Virus record (IMG/VR): IMGVR_UViG_3300007640_000291
Location: 1-21,507 of that record
Length of the DNA: 21,507 nt
Origin: a virus
Direction: 5' to 3' (one strand)
Made by a program: the position numbers and the translations under genes. The notes under the pieces were generated by a model. The model made no database searches. It saw only the letters and a program-made list of their open reading frames with translations, and had not been told where the DNA came from. Every line of letters starts with the position of its first letter. The stretch's first letter is position 1. This document shows, one piece after another, positions 21,277 to 21,507 of the stretch.

Positions 21277-21507
21277 TAAACTTTCCTGTACGCCCGCGTC
21301 TTCTTCGCTATCTTCTTGGGCTGCTTGGCAACCTGCTTCCCGGCCTTCGTGGCTTTACGCTTTGCGCGAGTCGTAGCAGCGTATTCTTTCGCGGAGAGGG
21401 CTTTAATGGCCTTTTCCGGTAGATATCGCTCCCCGGTTGCTTTTGGACCTTGTGTGGACGGCTTGCCACTCTTGGTGCGCCACTTCTGTTTAGTCCACGC
21501 TGTTAAA
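21276..21507 (-). CDS. DUF5872-like basic protein, 5' part missing (at least 76 aa)
   Basis: The last visible gene is cut by the window end; its start lies to the right. The 76 visible residues are very basic and read LTAWTKQKWRTKSGKPSTQ, then GERYLPEKAIKALSAKEYAA, then TTRAKRKATKAGKQ and KQPKKIAKKTRAYRKV to the stop. This pattern (WTxxxWxTKSGKPS, GERYLPxKAxKALxxKEYAATTRAKR, KQPKKIAKKT) matches my memory of the DUF5872 family, small proteins found in tailed phages and in some large eukaryotic viruses; the function is unknown. The charge suggests binding to nucleic acid or packaged DNA, which is inference. The stop overlaps the 249-aa gene start by one base, placing it in the same late operon. 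Confidence 0.7.
   Translation of the reverse strand, partial: LTAWTKQKWRTKSGKPSTQGPKATGERYLPEKAIKALSAKEYAATTRAKRKATKAGKQVAKQPKKIAKKTRAYRKV

Noticed and set aside
1-21507. Prophage integration, tRNA, insertion sequence or retroelement signals
   Set aside because: No integrase, transposase, reverse transcriptase, attachment-like tRNA end or terminal inverted repeat was seen while reading; no stretch over 300 bases lacks a gene.

Overview
The window looks like part of a tailed dsDNA phage genome, most likely a marine phage with podovirus-like (short-tailed) architecture. The reasons are gene packing with almost no intergenic DNA, a long one-strand run of virion genes, an adaptor and a nozzle-like tail protein side by side, very large ejection-type proteins, and fiber and accessory families that I recognise from memory as typical of ocean-virus genomes. 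No host gene, integrase, tRNA, rRNA or CRISPR array was seen. The host cannot be named from this sequence. Base composition is about half G+C by eye, with two AT-richer patches (the 2OG-oxygenase block and the LamG tail gene).

Layout. (1) Positions 1-1190, plus strand: end of an early/middle-type operon of small genes joined by overlaps. It holds a 90-aa unknown protein, a PD-(D/E)XK-type nuclease (TTG start), a 66-aa cysteine-containing protein with a hydrophobic N-terminus, and a 69-aa unknown. (2) Positions 1177-1332: convergence point, with a 51-aa minus-strand EF-hand mini-protein whose tail overlaps the plus-strand operon by 14 bp and which hides a candidate plus-strand terminator. (3) Everything from 1177 to 21507 is one minus-strand late operon, transcribed right to left.

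In transcription order the late operon encodes: a basic DUF5872-like protein (cut by the window end); three beta-rich structural proteins of 249, 112 and 145 aa; a LamG/repeat tail protein; an Ig-like probable fiber-tail adaptor; a head-tail adaptor (T7 gp11/P22 gp4 role); a beta-propeller-like tail nozzle (T7 gp12 role); a repeat-containing tail fiber; a collagen-like (Gly-X-Y) fiber protein; a tail-fiber assembly chaperone-like protein; three different 2-oxoglutarate/Fe(II) oxygenases; a 70-aa XhlA/holin-like membrane protein; then a block of probable internal virion/ejection proteins (455, 145, 199, 945 and 1725 aa) and the EF-hand mini-protein. Portal, capsid and terminase genes would be expected beyond the right edge and replication genes beyond the left edge.

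How they may work together: adaptor, nozzle, Ig-like protein and fibers would build the tail; the 455/945/1725-aa proteins would be packaged and ejected at infection; the 70-aa membrane protein may assist lysis. The most intriguing group is the trio of complete 2OG-Fe(II) oxygenase genes immediately downstream of a collagen-like fiber and its chaperone-like partner. This suggests, but does not prove, hydroxylation of a virion or host component by a phage-encoded enzyme set.
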